Below are positions 19,384 to 30,275 of a stretch of 64,000 nucleotides of DNA, one piece after another (position 1 is the first letter of the stretch; every line of letters begins with the position of its first letter). Where the stretch lies: positions 124,001 through 188,000 of the forward strand of contig CAWJOC010000034.1 in NCBI GenBank assembly GCA_963844315.1, in the 5' to 3' direction. The notes below the pieces were generated by a model. That model ran no database searches, was not told the origin of the DNA, and saw only the letters and a list, made by a program, of their open reading frames with translations. Made by a program: the position numbers and the translations under genes. The stretch is from CAWAVN01 sp963844315. GTDB taxonomy: Bacteria; Planctomycetota; Planctomycetia; Planctomycetales; Planctomycetaceae.

Positions 19384-20130
19384 ATGACGGAACGAGCCAT
19401 TTCGCGCCGCCAACTCCTGAAACAAGCCGCCCTCGCGGGAATGGCCTGGGGAGCCGCGCCGGTGGTCTCGTCGCTCTTGGCCGCCGAGCGGGCAGGGGTG
19501 TTGATTCCGAATTTTCCGGTGATGAAGCAGCCCGACGCGATCAGCTGCGGCCCAACTTGCTGCTCGATGCTCTTGCACTACTACGGCCTAGCGGTGGGGA
19601 TTGCCCAACTCAAGGAAGTTGCTGGAACCAAGCTCTTCAAAATGGGCGATGACGAAGTCGGCTTCACTTGGCCGAGCAAAGTCGAAAAATCGCTCAACAC
19701 CTACGGCCTCGCCACGACGATGTCAAAAGAGGCCGAGCTGAACGATGTGGTGCAATTGGTCGAGGCCGGCCGCCCGCCGATTGTCCTGGTTCGCAGTTCC
19801 AAAAAGACCTGGCATTACACCATCGTCATTGGCCATGCCAAGGGCGAACTTTTCAAAATGGCCGACCCCTTGGGCTATACCTACTGGCTTTCGGCCCGCA
19901 CCTTTAAGAATGCGTGGGCGTTCGAAGGCGATTTGCGCGGAAACCCCATCTCGGGGAGCGATTGCAAAATGTGCCGGGGCAATGGGAAAGTAGGCTTCGC
20001 CAAGTGCCTGTTCTGCGGCGGCGACGGCGAACTGCCGGATATGTACCGCAACATCGTGCAGACGAACCTGATCGAGCGCGTCAAAGCCAACACAATGATC
20101 GCCCCCAACCAACCCGCCCACGTCGGCTGA
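19384..20130 (+). CDS. Tat-exported C39-like cysteine peptidase with a DnaJ-type zinc-finger insert
   Basis: 248 residues from the ATG at 19384. The N-terminus has a twin-arginine signal (SRRQLLKQAALAGMAWG). The body is a papain-like C39 domain: SCGPTCCSMLLHYYGL with the catalytic Cys, GRPPIVLVRSS, and KTWHYTIVIGHAKGELF with the catalytic His, then MADPLGYTYW with the Asp. Near the C-terminus is one DnaJ central-domain repeat pair, CKMCRGNGKVGFAKC then LFCGGDGE, giving two CxxCxGxG-type knuckles. That zinc finger is normally part of the Hsp40 substrate-binding region; its union with a C39 fold in an exported protein is unusual. Two DUF1501 genes follow on the same strand. Confidence 0.8.
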   Translation: MTERAISRRQLLKQAALAGMAWGAAPVVSSLLAAERAGVLIPNFPVMKQPDAISCGPTCCSMLLHYYGLAVGIAQLKEVAGTKLFKMGDDEVGFTWPSKVEKSLNTYGLATTMSKEAELNDVVQLVEAGRPPIVLVRSSKKTWHYTIVIGHAKGELFKMADPLGYTYWLSARTFKNAWAFEGDLRGNPISGSDCKMCRGNGKVGFAKCLFCGGDGELPDMYRNIVQTNLIERVKANTMIAPNQPAHVG

Positions 20131-20228
20131 CCGGCTCGCTCTTTACAACACTAAACTCGTCCCTTACACTTATCAGATTAGCAAATCTTGATGGGTTGGG
20201 TTTTACAGTGTTCCGAAAGGGCGGCCTG

Positions 20229-21578
20229 ATGTTGCGGGTGGATGCGGGATCGACGGGCAAGTATTGCGATGGCGTTTCGCGGCGGAGTTTCCTGCAAATC
20301 GGCATGGCCGGGATGGGAGCCTTGAGCCTGCCGTCGATCCTGAAAGCCAAGGAAGCGTCAGCCGAGAAAAAAGACACCGCCGTGATTTTGCTCTGGCTGG
20401 ATGGCGGTCCCGGCCACATGGACATGTACGACATGAAGCCCCAAGCCCCGGCGGAATACCGCGGCATGTGGCAACCGATCCGCACGAATGTCCCCGGCTT
20501 TGACATCACCGAGATGTACCCGCTGCAAGCCAAGGTGGCCGACCGCTTTTCGATCGTGCGCTCGCTGCACCATAACACCGGCGACCACTTCACGGGCGGG
20601 CATTGGATGCTCACCGGGCGGGGTGAAGTCAGCGGCGGAAGCACGGCGGGCAAATATCCGTTCTTCGGCTCCATCGCCACCAAAATGGCAGGTCCACGTC
20701 AACCGGGCATGCCCGCGAACGTCGCCATCCCGTATGCCATGAGCATCGGCCTTCGTCCGGGCTATTTTGGGGGGAATTATCTGGGCGTCCAGGACAACCC
20801 GTTTGAAACCGTGTCCGATGCCAACTCCGACCGCTTCCAGGTTCAGAACATCAACCTGCCCACGGGCCTGGATGTGAAGCGCCTGGAAAACCGTAAGGGC
20901 TTATTGACCCAGTTCGATACTCTCCAGAAGGAAGCCGACCAGACCGGCATGATCGAAGCCATGAACCGCTTCGAGCAGAACGCCTTTGAATTGGTTACCG
21001 GCCCGCGCGCTCGGAAAGCCTTCGATATACAAAGCGAAGATCCCCGCCTGCGCGACCAATATGGCCGGCACAGTTGGGGACAAAGCACGCTTTTGGCCCG
21101 GCGTTTGGTGGAAGCCGGGGCGACGTTTGTGACGTGTCATTTCGGCGGTTGGGATCACCACTGGAACCTCCGGGAAGGCTACGACCGTTATCTGCCGCAG
21201 ATTGACCAACTCGTCTCGGCCCTGTTTGAAGATCTGCACCAGCGAGGGCTATTGGAAAAAGTGCTGGTGGTGTTGTGCGGAGAATTCAGCCGCACGCCCA
21301 AGATGAACGATGGCAGCGGCATGGGCACGCCGGGCCGCGACCACTGGGGCAATTCGATGTTCTGCCTGATGGGCGGCGGAGGGATTCAGGGCGGACGCCT
21401 CATTGGTTCCACCGACCGCTTGGGCGAAGCCCCACTCGATAACCCCAAACGTCCCGGCGACATCCATCACACCATTTTTCGCGTCCTGGGCGTCGATCCC
21501 AACATCAGTTTCCTCAACCACGCGGGCCGACCGATTGCCGCCATCGACCACGGCAGCGTGATTGAAGAGTTGTTTTAA
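20229..21578 (+). CDS. Tat-exported DUF1501 protein (sulfatase-like fold)
   Basis: 449 residues. Start ATG at 20229, then a Tat signal (SRRSFLQIGMAGMGALSLPS). DUF1501 members are planctomycete-expanded proteins of the alkaline phosphatase/sulfatase superfamily, and conserved blocks are present: LLWLDGGPGHMDMYDMKP, FGGWDHHWN, CGEFSRTPK and GRDHWGNSMFCLMGGGG. They usually pair with DUF1549/DUF1553 cytochrome-type genes; here the partner is another DUF1501 and the C39-like peptidase. The catalytic activity of the family is not established; polysaccharide desulfation is often suggested. Intact. Confidence 0.88.
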   Translation: MLRVDAGSTGKYCDGVSRRSFLQIGMAGMGALSLPSILKAKEASAEKKDTAVILLWLDGGPGHMDMYDMKPQAPAEYRGMWQPIRTNVPGFDITEMYPLQAKVADRFSIVRSLHHNTGDHFTGGHWMLTGRGEVSGGSTAGKYPFFGSIATKMAGPRQPGMPANVAIPYAMSIGLRPGYFGGNYLGVQDNPFETVSDANSDRFQVQNINLPTGLDVKRLENRKGLLTQFDTLQKEADQTGMIEAMNRFEQNAFELVTGPRARKAFDIQSEDPRLRDQYGRHSWGQSTLLARRLVEAGATFVTCHFGGWDHHWNLREGYDRYLPQIDQLVSALFEDLHQRGLLEKVLVVLCGEFSRTPKMNDGSGMGTPGRDHWGNSMFCLMGGGGIQGGRLIGSTDRLGEAPLDNPKRPGDIHHTIFRVLGVDPNISFLNHAGRPIAAIDHGSVIEELF

Positions 21579-21591
21579 CCCTGACCAAATT

Positions 21592-21641
21592 CCAAGCCGA
21601 CGATTTATCGTCGGCTCTGACCGCAAGCGGTCGGCTTGGGA
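21592..21641. repeat. Short palindrome (GCCGACGATTTATCGTCGG type)
   Basis: CCAAGCCGACGATTTATCG...GACCGCAAGCGGTCGGCTTGG sits between the two DUF1501 genes. A sister copy, CCAGGCCGACGACTTGTCG...CGACAAGTCGTCGGCTTGG, lies inside a coding region at 30757-30803. Confidence 0.8.
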
Positions 21642-21664
21642 GAGGATTGTGCGAAAGTGGACCA

Positions 21665-23035
21665 ATGACTCAGCACACGACTCGAACACAAACCATCTTA
21701 AATCGCCGACGATTGCTCGAAGTCGGTGCGCTCGGCACATTGGGGCTGATGCTCCCGGATTTGTTTGCCGCGAAGTCGGAAGCAGTGGGGCAGGGCAGGG
21801 CGAAGGCTTGCATCTTTATCTTCCTATGGGGCGGGCCAAGCCATCTTGATACTTTGGACATGAAGCCCGAAGCTCCGGCGGAGGTTCGCGGGGAGTTTCT
21901 GCCGATTCCCACCAACATCCCCGGCAGGACGGTCTGCGAGCATCTGCCACTCCTGGCCCAACGCATGGATAAAGTTTGCGTGATCCGGTCGCTGACCCAC
22001 GATGACCCGGCCCATCTTTCGAGCGCCACACCACGGTGACGGGCCATCTGGCTCCCAATCTCAAAAGCGATCAAGACCCGCCCAGCGAAAAAGACACCCC
22101 GCACATCGGGGCCGTGCTTTCCCATCTTAGGCCCAGCACCGGCGAACTGCCCGGTTCGGTGATGATGCCCTGGAAAGTCTTTCACCCCTCAGCGCCCCGG
22201 CGGACAGGCTCCCGGTCAGCATGGCGGTTGGTTGGGGAAGAAACACGATCCCTTTCTCGTCACCGGCGACCCGAATACCGCCGGTTGGAACGTGCCGGAG
22301 TTGGCTCTGCAAGATGGCCTGACTTCACAGCGGATGCTCAAGCGGCAGGAGTTATTGACGTCGCTCGACGAGGCAAGAAGCCGATTGGCCAAACAAGCCG
22401 AGGGTTCTTCTTGGACCGGCTATCAAGAGCAAGCGTTCGGGCTTTTAACCTCGAAAGCCGCCCGCGATGCGTTTGATCTTTCGCAAGAACCCGATACGAT
22501 CCGCGACCGGTATGGCAGAAATATCCACGGCCAAAGCGTGCTTTTGGCCCGAAGGCTCGTGGAACGCGGGGTCTCCTTGGTTTCGGTCAACTGGCACGAT
22601 GACGGCCGAAGTTTCTGGGACACCCACGGCAATAACTTCCACCGGCTCAAACACGATTTGCTCCCGCCGTCCGATCAAGCCCTCACGGCGTTATTGGATG
22701 ACCTGACCGATCGCGGATTGCTCGACGAAACGCTCATCGCTTGGGTGGGCGAATTTGGCCGGAATCCCAAGATCACCAAGAATAACGCGGGCCGGGAACA
22801 CTGGCCGTTTTGCTATTCGGGAATTCTCGCCGGTGGCGGGATTCGTGGCGGAATGGTTTACGGCTCCAGCGATTCGCAGGGCGGTTATCCGCAGGAACTC
22901 GCCGTCTCGCCGCAGGACTATATGGCGACGGTTTACGAGTCTCTCGGCGTTGCTCCCGACCAAATGATTCCCGACCCCTTGAACCGCCCCCGCAGATTCT
23001 GCGAAGGCCGGGCGGTCTCGGCGTTGTTCGGGTAA
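21665..23035 (+). CDS. Second Tat-exported DUF1501 protein, two frameshifts
   Basis: About 457 residues, starting MTQHTTRTQTILNRRRLLEV with a Tat-like RRR and a hydrophobic stretch GALGTLGLMLPDLFA. Blocks of the family are kept: FIFLWGGPSHLDTLDMKP, GRNIHGQSVLLARRLVE, WVGEFGRNPK and AGREHWPFCYSGILAGGG. The frame shifts near 22028 (GCCC read as GCC) and returns near 22197 (run of C), consistent with assembly indels and no loss of sequence. It is only about 30 percent like its neighbour by eye, so they are old paralogues. The next gene starts 120 nt downstream. Confidence 0.83.
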
Positions 23036-23155
23036 CGAGAAGATCCGATCCCGGAATCTGATCCATTTTGGGCGAAGCGGTGATCCAAATGCATATTATC
23101 CTCGTTGGGTGAGATAATGCCTGGATGACATTCCCCCGGTCGGAGGCGGTTCCCC

Positions 23156-23935
23156 ATGATTCGCGTGGCCCAAGTGACACAGCATTACGGGGTCAAGCCC
23201 GTTCTCAAAAACATCTCCCTGGAAATCCCCGCGGGCAGCCGAACCGTGGTCATCGGCCCCAATGGCATGGGCAAAACGACGCTTTTGAGCGTTTTGGGCG
23301 GAGTGCTTAACCCGCAAAAGGGATACGTGGAGATTGATGGCATCCGGCGGCGCTCCAGCGTGGAAAACGAGTTGGCTCTCCGCAAGCGCGTGGTGTTTCT
23401 GCCGGATCGGGGGTTTCTTCCCAAGAACCGCACCGGGCGGGAATTTCTGCTCGCCGTCGGCAGGCTGTATGAAATCGGGGAAGACCGTTTGGTCGATCAC
23501 AGCCAGCGGCTCTTGGATTTATTCCAACTCGACAAATTGGCCGATTCGCCGATCCGCACTTACTCGGCGGGACAGCAAAAAAAGATCGCCCTCGCTTCCG
23601 CGCTCATTACGAATGCGGAGGTGTTTCTGTTGGATGAACCTTTCTCCGGTGGACTCGATCCCACGGGCATTTTGGCGCTCAGGCAGGTGCTGAAAAGGCT
23701 CTCGGAAGAGCAGAAAAGGACGATCGTGCTGACTTCGCCCGTGCCGGAATTGGTGGCGGAGATCGCGGACAGGTTGATCGTCATTCGGGACAACGAAATC
23801 GCCTTCGCGGGATCATTGGAAGACATCCGCAAGCAAACCGGCCATCGTGGCAGCGTGGAACACATGCTGAACGAGGTCATCTTTCCCGAATCCAAGCAGC
23901 ACGTGGAAGCCTACTTCGCGGGAGGGCGATCATGA
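23156..23935 (+). CDS. ABC transporter ATP-binding protein
   Basis: 259 residues, one nucleotide-binding domain. Walker A is VIGPNGMGKTTLLSVLGG, the signature is YSAGQQKKIALASAL (a variant of LSGGQ), and Walker B is AEVFLLDEPFSGGLD. A Q-loop-like FLPDRGFLP and the H-loop position replaced by TSPVP (Ser/Pro in place of the usual His) are seen, so hydrolysis may be altered. It overlaps the following permease gene by 4 nt (ATGA), so the two form a pair, probably an ABC-2 type exporter. Substrate unknown. Confidence 0.9.
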   Translation: MIRVAQVTQHYGVKPVLKNISLEIPAGSRTVVIGPNGMGKTTLLSVLGGVLNPQKGYVEIDGIRRRSSVENELALRKRVVFLPDRGFLPKNRTGREFLLAVGRLYEIGEDRLVDHSQRLLDLFQLDKLADSPIRTYSAGQQKKIALASALITNAEVFLLDEPFSGGLDPTGILALRQVLKRLSEEQKRTIVLTSPVPELVAEIADRLIVIRDNEIAFAGSLEDIRKQTGHRGSVEHMLNEVIFPESKQHVEAYFAGGRS

Positions 23936-25159
23936 AGACCTGGTTCCGGGTCGTACTGCCCGGCGAGGGCGTGCGATTGGCTTTTTGTGTCTTTATGCCA
24001 TGTGCTATCTCCCCAATGCCGTGTTTTACCTTCTCGGCGGCGAGGGGGATTTCTCACTCACGTCTGGGGGGTCCCACGTTTCCATCAGCTTGCATGTCAT
24101 TGTTGTCGTTCTCACCACCATCGTTTATGCGGGGTTTCGCGTTTATGCCTTCCACCCGGCGTTCTCGAAAACCTATCACGATTGGCTCAAACAAACGCCC
24201 TGGCGCTGGGGTTTGCCATTGCCTTTTGGTCCCTTGCACCTGGTTCCGCAGGATCTTGTGGTGGTTGGCATTTTAAGCGGGTTCGGGTGGCGGCATCTGA
24301 GCGAGGATTGGTGGTTGGTTCCCTGCGCGTTCCTGGCGATGCACTCGTTTTGCATGATGTCCAGCTTTCTGCGCACGGGATTAAATCTCCATGCTTATGT
24401 TTTGGCATTCGGACTGGGCGGCGTGGTCTGGCTGCTCGATGATCCTCTGCGATTGAAGCTCTTGCTGCTGGGACTTTATGGAGTCTCGTTCCACGGATTA
24501 AGGCGATCCTTGAAGCAATATCAGGACTGGGATTGGGTGAAATTCAACGAGCGGCTGGGTTGTGATCCGGAAGGGCAACGAAGCCGACGTCTGGGTTGGC
24601 CTTTCGATTCGCTGGGTCCGCATCTCGAGCCGCATCCCGTGTCCCTGGGTTGGGCGGCCGCTTGGGGATCCTTGCCGGTTGGTGGGTGTTGGGTCTGGCC
24701 ACCTATTTCGACAACCAAGATGGCCACGAAGTGTTGCTTATCCTGGTCGGATTTGGTGGATTGGTCGCGTCTTTTGGACGATTTCTTAAATACTTTTGGG
24801 GCTATGAGCCGCCCATCAATCTCTGGGGAAGGGTGGCGACAAAGCAGTGGATCATCCCATGTTATGATGTGATCTTCGTGGCTCCCGCCCTCATGCTCGC
24901 AAGTCTCGCCTCGCTAAAATGGCTGATCTTGAATTTTCGCGTGCCCCATGAGATTGCGCTCGCCGCCGTGACTGCGGCTTATATGTTCGTGGGGTTCGGA
25001 TGCCCGCCGAGCATCGATGAATGGCGATTGACGGGAGACCACCGGATCGTCCCGGCGGTGAACAAGCAAGAAATGCAGCAGCTTCCCTCAATCAGCGATT
25101 TTGTATGGAGCGTGCTGCTCCTGTTATCATCGCTCGATCTAAGCCATTCTCCCCTTTAG
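23932..25159 (+). CDS. Polytopic membrane protein, likely ABC permease partner (two frameshifts)
   Basis: About 409 residues across three frames. It begins MKTWFRVVLPGEGVRLAF, overlapping the ATPase stop, then continues in another frame as LCLYAMCYLPNAVFYLLGG after a shortened T-run near 23977. It shifts again near 24655 into AGWWVLGLATYF. About nine hydrophobic segments are visible, for example LHVIVVVLTTIVYAGF, LNLHAYVLAFGLGGVVWLL, HEVLLILVGFGGLVASFG and EIALAAVTAAYMFVGFG. Translational coupling to the ABC ATPase implies the membrane half of that transporter. I do not recognise a named family. Confidence 0.68.
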
Positions 25160-25216
25160 GGTTGAGATTTTTCTGGCTCTCCTCTTGCTTTCAAACGAGT
25201 CGCCGCTAATATATCG

Positions 25217-25228
25217 TTAGATGTCTAA
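25217..25228. promoter_or_regulatory. Palindrome TTAGATGTCTAA upstream of marR (possible operator)
   Basis: TTAGA-TG-TCTAA is a perfect inverted repeat 40 nt upstream of the MarR-type gene, in an AT-rich stretch that also has a -10-like TTATAAAT at about 25241. Local MarR repressors typically bind such sites; autoregulation of the efflux operon is inferred. Confidence 0.5.
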
Positions 25229-25267
25229 TGATTTAATGTGTTATAAATAAGGCACTAACATAATTTC

Positions 25268-25717
25268 ATGCTCGAATATGACTTTCAATCCAGCGTCGGG
25301 CATTCGATTTGCATGACCGCCCATCTGTTCGAGCGGGCCATCAATCAAGAATTGGCCCCGGAAGGCATCACCTTTCGTCAGACGCAAGTCTTGGCCTGGC
25401 AAGCTCTTGAGGGAACCGCTCTATCGCAGTCGGAACTTGCGGAACGCATGAATATCGAGCCGCCCACGCTGGTTTCGGTTCTGGATCGGATGGAGCGGGA
25501 TGGGCTGTTGGTCAGGGAAGCCTGCCCCAATGACCGCCGGAAGAACCTGATCCGCCTCTTGCCCAAAGCCGAGACGGTCTGGAAGACAATTGTCGCGTGT
25601 GCGGAGCGGGTCCGCGAGCGGGCGGTCAGCGAGATGGCGACCGAAGATGTTCAGACCCTGCATCGTCTTTTGGGGCAAGTGCAGGCGAACCTGCAACGAA
25701 AAAGCCCCTCACAGTAG
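25268..25717 (+). CDS. MarR family transcriptional regulator
   Basis: 149 residues with the winged-helix core: FRQTQVLAWQALEG, then the recognition region LSQSELAERMNIEPPTLVSV, then the wing RMERDGLLVREACPNDRRKN. The last part is the dimer helix pair. It heads a same-strand series marR-MFP-RND with gaps of 74 and 6 nt, so it probably represses this efflux operon and releases it on binding a small ligand. A palindrome at 25217-25228 is a candidate site. Confidence 0.92.
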   Translation: MLEYDFQSSVGHSICMTAHLFERAINQELAPEGITFRQTQVLAWQALEGTALSQSELAERMNIEPPTLVSVLDRMERDGLLVREACPNDRRKNLIRLLPKAETVWKTIVACAERVRERAVSEMATEDVQTLHRLLGQVQANLQRKSPSQ

Positions 25718-25791
25718 CGGCCAGGATGGAGCCATTTCTCGCCCAAACGACAACGCCGCATGAATTTCCCCCCAATAAAGGTTTTCGAAGC

Positions 25792-27011
25792 ATGTCTCGC
25801 ATCGCAATTTCCGGCTTAGCCCTCGGACTCGTCGCTTTGGTCGTCACGGGTTGCGAGCAGGGGAACCAATTCGTCCCTCCGCCTCCGCCCGAAGTGACGG
25901 TCGCCACTCCCATGAGCCGGGAAGTCGTCGATACCATCGAATTCACCGGAACCACGCGGGCCACCGCGAAGGTGGACCTGAAAGCCAGGGTCAGCGGCTA
26001 CTTGCAGAAGATCGAATTTGAAGATGGCCAACTGGTGAAGAAGGGCGATCTGTTGTTTGTGATCGAACCGGCCCCGTTTGAAGCGGAACTGGAATCCGCC
26101 GAAGCCCGCCTTAAGAAAGCCGAGGCCACTTTGCAACTGGCGGATACCAATCTCCAGCGGGTGGGAGACCTGTTCCGCCGGAAGGTCGCCACGGCCCAGG
26201 AATACGATATTCAAGTCGCCCAGCGCGCGGAGGCCGCGGCGGACGTCGCGATTGCCAAATCCGCCATCACCCAGGCAAAACTGCAACTCAGCTACACCAA
26301 GGTCAATGCTCCCATCAGCGGGCGGATCAGCCGGCATCTGGTGGATTTGGGTAATCTTATCAAGTCCGAAGAAACCTCGCTGGCGTGGATTGAAAGCATC
26401 GACCCGATCCATGTCTATTTCTATCTCAGCGAGCAGGAGCTTTTGGATTTCATGGAAATGCTCCGGGACAACAAACTGCCCGATCCCCGGAAGAACCCGC
26501 CCACTCTGCATCTGGGCCTGGCAAACGAGACCGGATTTCCCCACAAGGGGCATTTGGATTATCTCGAACTGAGCGTCGATTCCGACACCGGAACCGTGAT
26601 GCGGCGCGGTGTGTTCGAGAACGACGACAATCTCTTGATCCCCGGCATGTTCGTCCGCATCCGCGCGAACTCGGAGAGCCTGCTGAGAAGCTCTTGGTGG
26701 AGGAGCGGGCCATCAGCAGCGACCAGCGCGGCGATTACTTGCTTGTGGTCAAAGACGACAACAAAGTGGAATACCGGGCAGTCAAATTGGGAATCGCCCA
26801 GGACGGCATGCGGGTCGTGGAAGAAGGCTTGAAGGCCGAGGACCGCGTGGTGGTGAATGGCCTGCAGCGCGCCCGCCCCGGAACGGAAGTCAATCCCCAA
26901 CTGAGCCAGACCCAGATCTCCAAATCCTCCGCCAGTTCCCCCGCCTCCCGCACCGCTCAAAAAGACGGCCAGGCGTCCCCACCCGCGATTGTCACGAAGA
27001 AGGCAGGTTAG
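25792..27011 (+). CDS. RND efflux periplasmic adaptor (membrane fusion) lipoprotein, one frameshift
   Basis: About 406 residues. The signal peptide GLALGLVALVVTGCEQ ends with the lipobox VTGC, so the protein is lipid-anchored. The family pattern follows: VDLKARVSGYLQKIEFEDGQ (lipoyl half), a helical hairpin (AELESAEARLKKAEATLQL), LSYTKVNAPISGRISRH (second lipoyl half) and a beta-barrel domain. Near 26672 the frame changes (missing C in AACTCGG), continuing as EKLLVEERAISSDQRGDY. It connects the RND pump encoded 6 nt downstream to an outer-membrane channel not found in this window. Confidence 0.9.
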
Positions 27012-27017
27012 CCGCTT

Positions 27018-30000
27018 ATGTTCTCCCGTTTTTTCATAGAACGACCGATCTTCGCGAATGTGATCGCGATTCTGACGATCATTATCGGAATCGTGGCCCT
27101 GTTGGCGTTGCCGGTCGAACAGTATCCAGAAATCACCCCGCCAACGATCCGGGTGACGGCGAACTATCCCGGAGCCAATTCCGAGGTCGTCGCCAACACC
27201 GTCGCCGCGCCCATTGAGCAGCAGGTCAACGGCGTGGAAGACATGCTCTACATGTCATCCACGAGTTCCGGCGATGGGTCGTATTCGCTCACGGTGACGT
27301 TCGAGATCGGGACCGACCTCGACGAAGCCCAGGTGCTCGTCCAAAACCGCGTGGCGATCGCGGAGACGCAGCTTCCCGAGGAAGTCCGCCGGCAGGGCGT
27401 GACCACTAAGAAGCAATCCACGAACATCATTCTGGTCGTCTCGCTGAACTCCCCGGACAACCGTTACGACAACCTGTTCCTCTCGAACTATGCCACCTTG
27501 CGATTGCGGGATGAGCTGAGCCGCGTCGAAGGCGTGGGCGAGGTGACGGTCTTCGGCACGGGCAACTACAGCATGCGGCTGTGGCTCAATCCCGAAAAAC
27601 TCAAGGCGCGCGGATTGACCACCCAGGATGTGATCGCCGTGATCCGCGAGCAAAACGTGCAGGTCGCCGCCGGGCAGATCGGCCAGCCGCCGACCGACCA
27701 GGATTCGGCGTTTCAATACACCGTGACGACCTTGGGCCGATTGAGCGATGTGGAGCAGTTCGAGAACATCATCGTCAAGACCGGCGAGGGCGGAAAAGTC
27801 ACTCGCGTCAAAGACATCGCCCGCGTCGAGTTGGGGGCGCAGACCTACGACCAATTCAATTTGCGGCAAGGCAAGCCCACGGCCAACATCGGCCTCTATC
27901 AGCTTCCGGGCAGCAACGCGATTGAAGTGGCGGAAGCCGTCAAGGTGGCGATGGAGCGGCTCGCCAAATCCTTTCCCGAGGGAATGAAGTACGACATTCC
28001 ATTAGACACCACGCAATTCGTGGAGGCCTCGATCCACGAGGTTTACATGACCCTGCTCGAAGCGGGCGTGTTGGTGCTGATCGTCATCAACATCTTCTTG
28101 CAGGATTGGCGGGCGGTGCTGATTCCCGCCACGACGGTCCCGGTCACAATCATCGGGGCCGCCGCCGCGATGGCCGCGCTGGGATTCACGATCAACATGC
28201 TGACCTTGTTCGGCCTGATCCTGGCGATTGGGATCGTGGTGGATGATGCCATCGTGATTGTGGAGAATGCCGCCCACCACATTGAAGAAGGCATGAAGCC
28301 CAAGCCCGCCACCATCAAGGCGATGGGCGAAGTCTTGGGGCCAATCATCGGCATTACGCTGGTCTTGATGGCGGTGTTCATTCCCAGTTCGCTGCAAGGC
28401 GGCATCACCGGGCAGTTGTCGCGGCAGTTCGCCCTGACCATTGCCGCGACCGCTTTGATTAGCGCCATCAACGCCGTCACACTCAAGCCCGCCCAATGTG
28501 CCCTCTGGCTGCGTCCGCCCAAAAAGCAAAAAAACATTTTCTACCGGGCCTTCAACGTGGTGTATGGCTGGTTCGAGCGGCTCTACACGGCGATTGTTTC
28601 GAGGCTCGTGCGGCATGCCTTTGCGGTGATGCTGGTCTTTGCCGGGCTGATTGCCTTGGCCGCCTGGTGGTACAACCGCGTGCCGACGGGCTTTTTCCCG
28701 CAAGAAGACCAAGGCTACATCCTGGCCAGCGTCCAACTTCCCGATGCTGCGTCGCAGCAGCGGACGCGCGAGGTATCCGATCGCATCGACGAGATTCTCG
28801 AAAACACGCCAGGCGTGGGGGATTGGTTCATGATCGGCGGACTGTCGCTTCTCGACCAGAGTAACGCCCCCAACACCGGGACGATGTTCATCACGTTTAA
28901 GGGTTGGGACGAACGGCTGGAGCAGGGTCTGACATTGGAAGTGATCCTGAACCGCTTGCGCGGCGAGTTCGGAAAGATTCAGGAAGCGAATGTGTTTGCG
29001 TTTGCTCCGCCGGGCATTCGCGGGCTGGGGATGCGGGGCGGATTCGAAATGATGGTCGAGGACCGGGCTGGTCTGGGCCGCGAGATGCTGTATCAAACCA
29101 CGATGGAAATCGTCGAGGATGCCAGCACCCAATCCGGCTTGTCGGCGCTCAATACCACGTTCCGTCCCGGAGTTCCGCAGCTTTATATCGACATCGACCG
29201 CACCAAGGTCAAAACGCTGGGCATTCCGCTCGATGCCGTGTTTTCCACGCTTCAGGCCTATCTGGGATCGGCCTACGTCAACGACTTCAATAAGTTCGGA
29301 AGGATCTACCAGGTCCGGATGCAAGCCGAGCCGGGGTTCCGGGCGGAGGCGGAGGATATCCAACGCCTCGAAGTCCGAAACCGCGCCGGGCAGATGATCC
29401 CCTTGGGAACTTTTGCCAAGGTCGAAAAATCATTCGGCCCGCAGACCATCAACCGCTACAACCTGTATCCGATGGCATCCATCAGCGGCGAACCCGCGCA
29501 GGGCTACAGCACCGGAGAATCGCTTGAGATCATGGACCAAATCGCCGCCCAAAACCTCTCGACTGAGATGGGCTACGACTGGACCGGCATGGCGTACCAG
29601 GAAAAGAAGATCGGCGGGGAAGCGGTGTGGCTGATGGGCATGGCGGTGCTCTTGGTGTACTTGGTGCTCGCGGCCCAATACGAAAGCTGGTTCACGCCCT
29701 GGGCGGTGATTCTGGTCGTGCCCTTGGGACTGTTGGGCGCGATCGCCGCCGTCTCCATTCGGGGGATGGACAACAACCTTTACACGCAAATCGGGATCGT
29801 GCTGATTATCGCTTTGGCGAGCAAGAACGCGATCTTGATCGTGGAGTTCGCCCGCGACATCCGCGCAAGGGGACAAGCATCCTTGACTCGGCCATTGAAG
29901 CGGCCCGCCTCCGGTTCCGTCCGATTTTGATGACTTCGTTCGCGTTCATTCTGGGCGTGGTGCCGTTGGTGTTCGCCAATGGAGCAGGGGCGGCGGGTCA

Positions 30001-30199
30001 ACGAGCTTTGGGCACGGCAGTGTTCGGCGGCATGATCGCCTCCACCGTGCTCGCGGTGTTCTTCGTGCCGGTGTTCTTCGTGATCTTCCAACGCCTGGGC
30101 GAATGGTGGGGAACCAAGAAAGCCGAGGATGATGATGCGGAGAAACCGGAAGAATCCCAAGTGGATGAAAAGGCGAAAAAGGAACTTGTGCCGGTTTAG
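27018..30199 (+). CDS. RND multidrug efflux pump, HAE1/AcrB type, one frameshift
   Basis: About 1060 residues, the family length. It begins MFSRFFIERPIFANVIAIL, the standard first TM. The proton-relay residues are present: the Asp pair in LAIGIVVDDAIVIVENAA and the Lys in LIIALASKNAILIVEFA. Porter-domain hallmarks include YPEITPPTIRVTANYPGA and LSRVEGVGEVTVFG. Near 29870 the frame changes, then continues GTSILDSAIEAARLRFRP and FVPVFFVIFQRLGEW, so the break is an assembly indel. It exports hydrophobic drugs or metabolites with its MFP partner, under MarR control by context. Confidence 0.93.
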
Positions 30200-30275
30200 C
30201 TGAACTAAGGAGCCGCGCACGCAGTAAGCGGCCAAATCCCGCTTACCGCGTGCGCGGCTCTCCTTCTCTCATGTC

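Noticed and set aside
28002..29363. 453-codon - strand frame within the RND pump gene
   Set aside because: Antisense of a conserved AcrB-type gene; His/Gln/Arg-rich composition typical of shadows.
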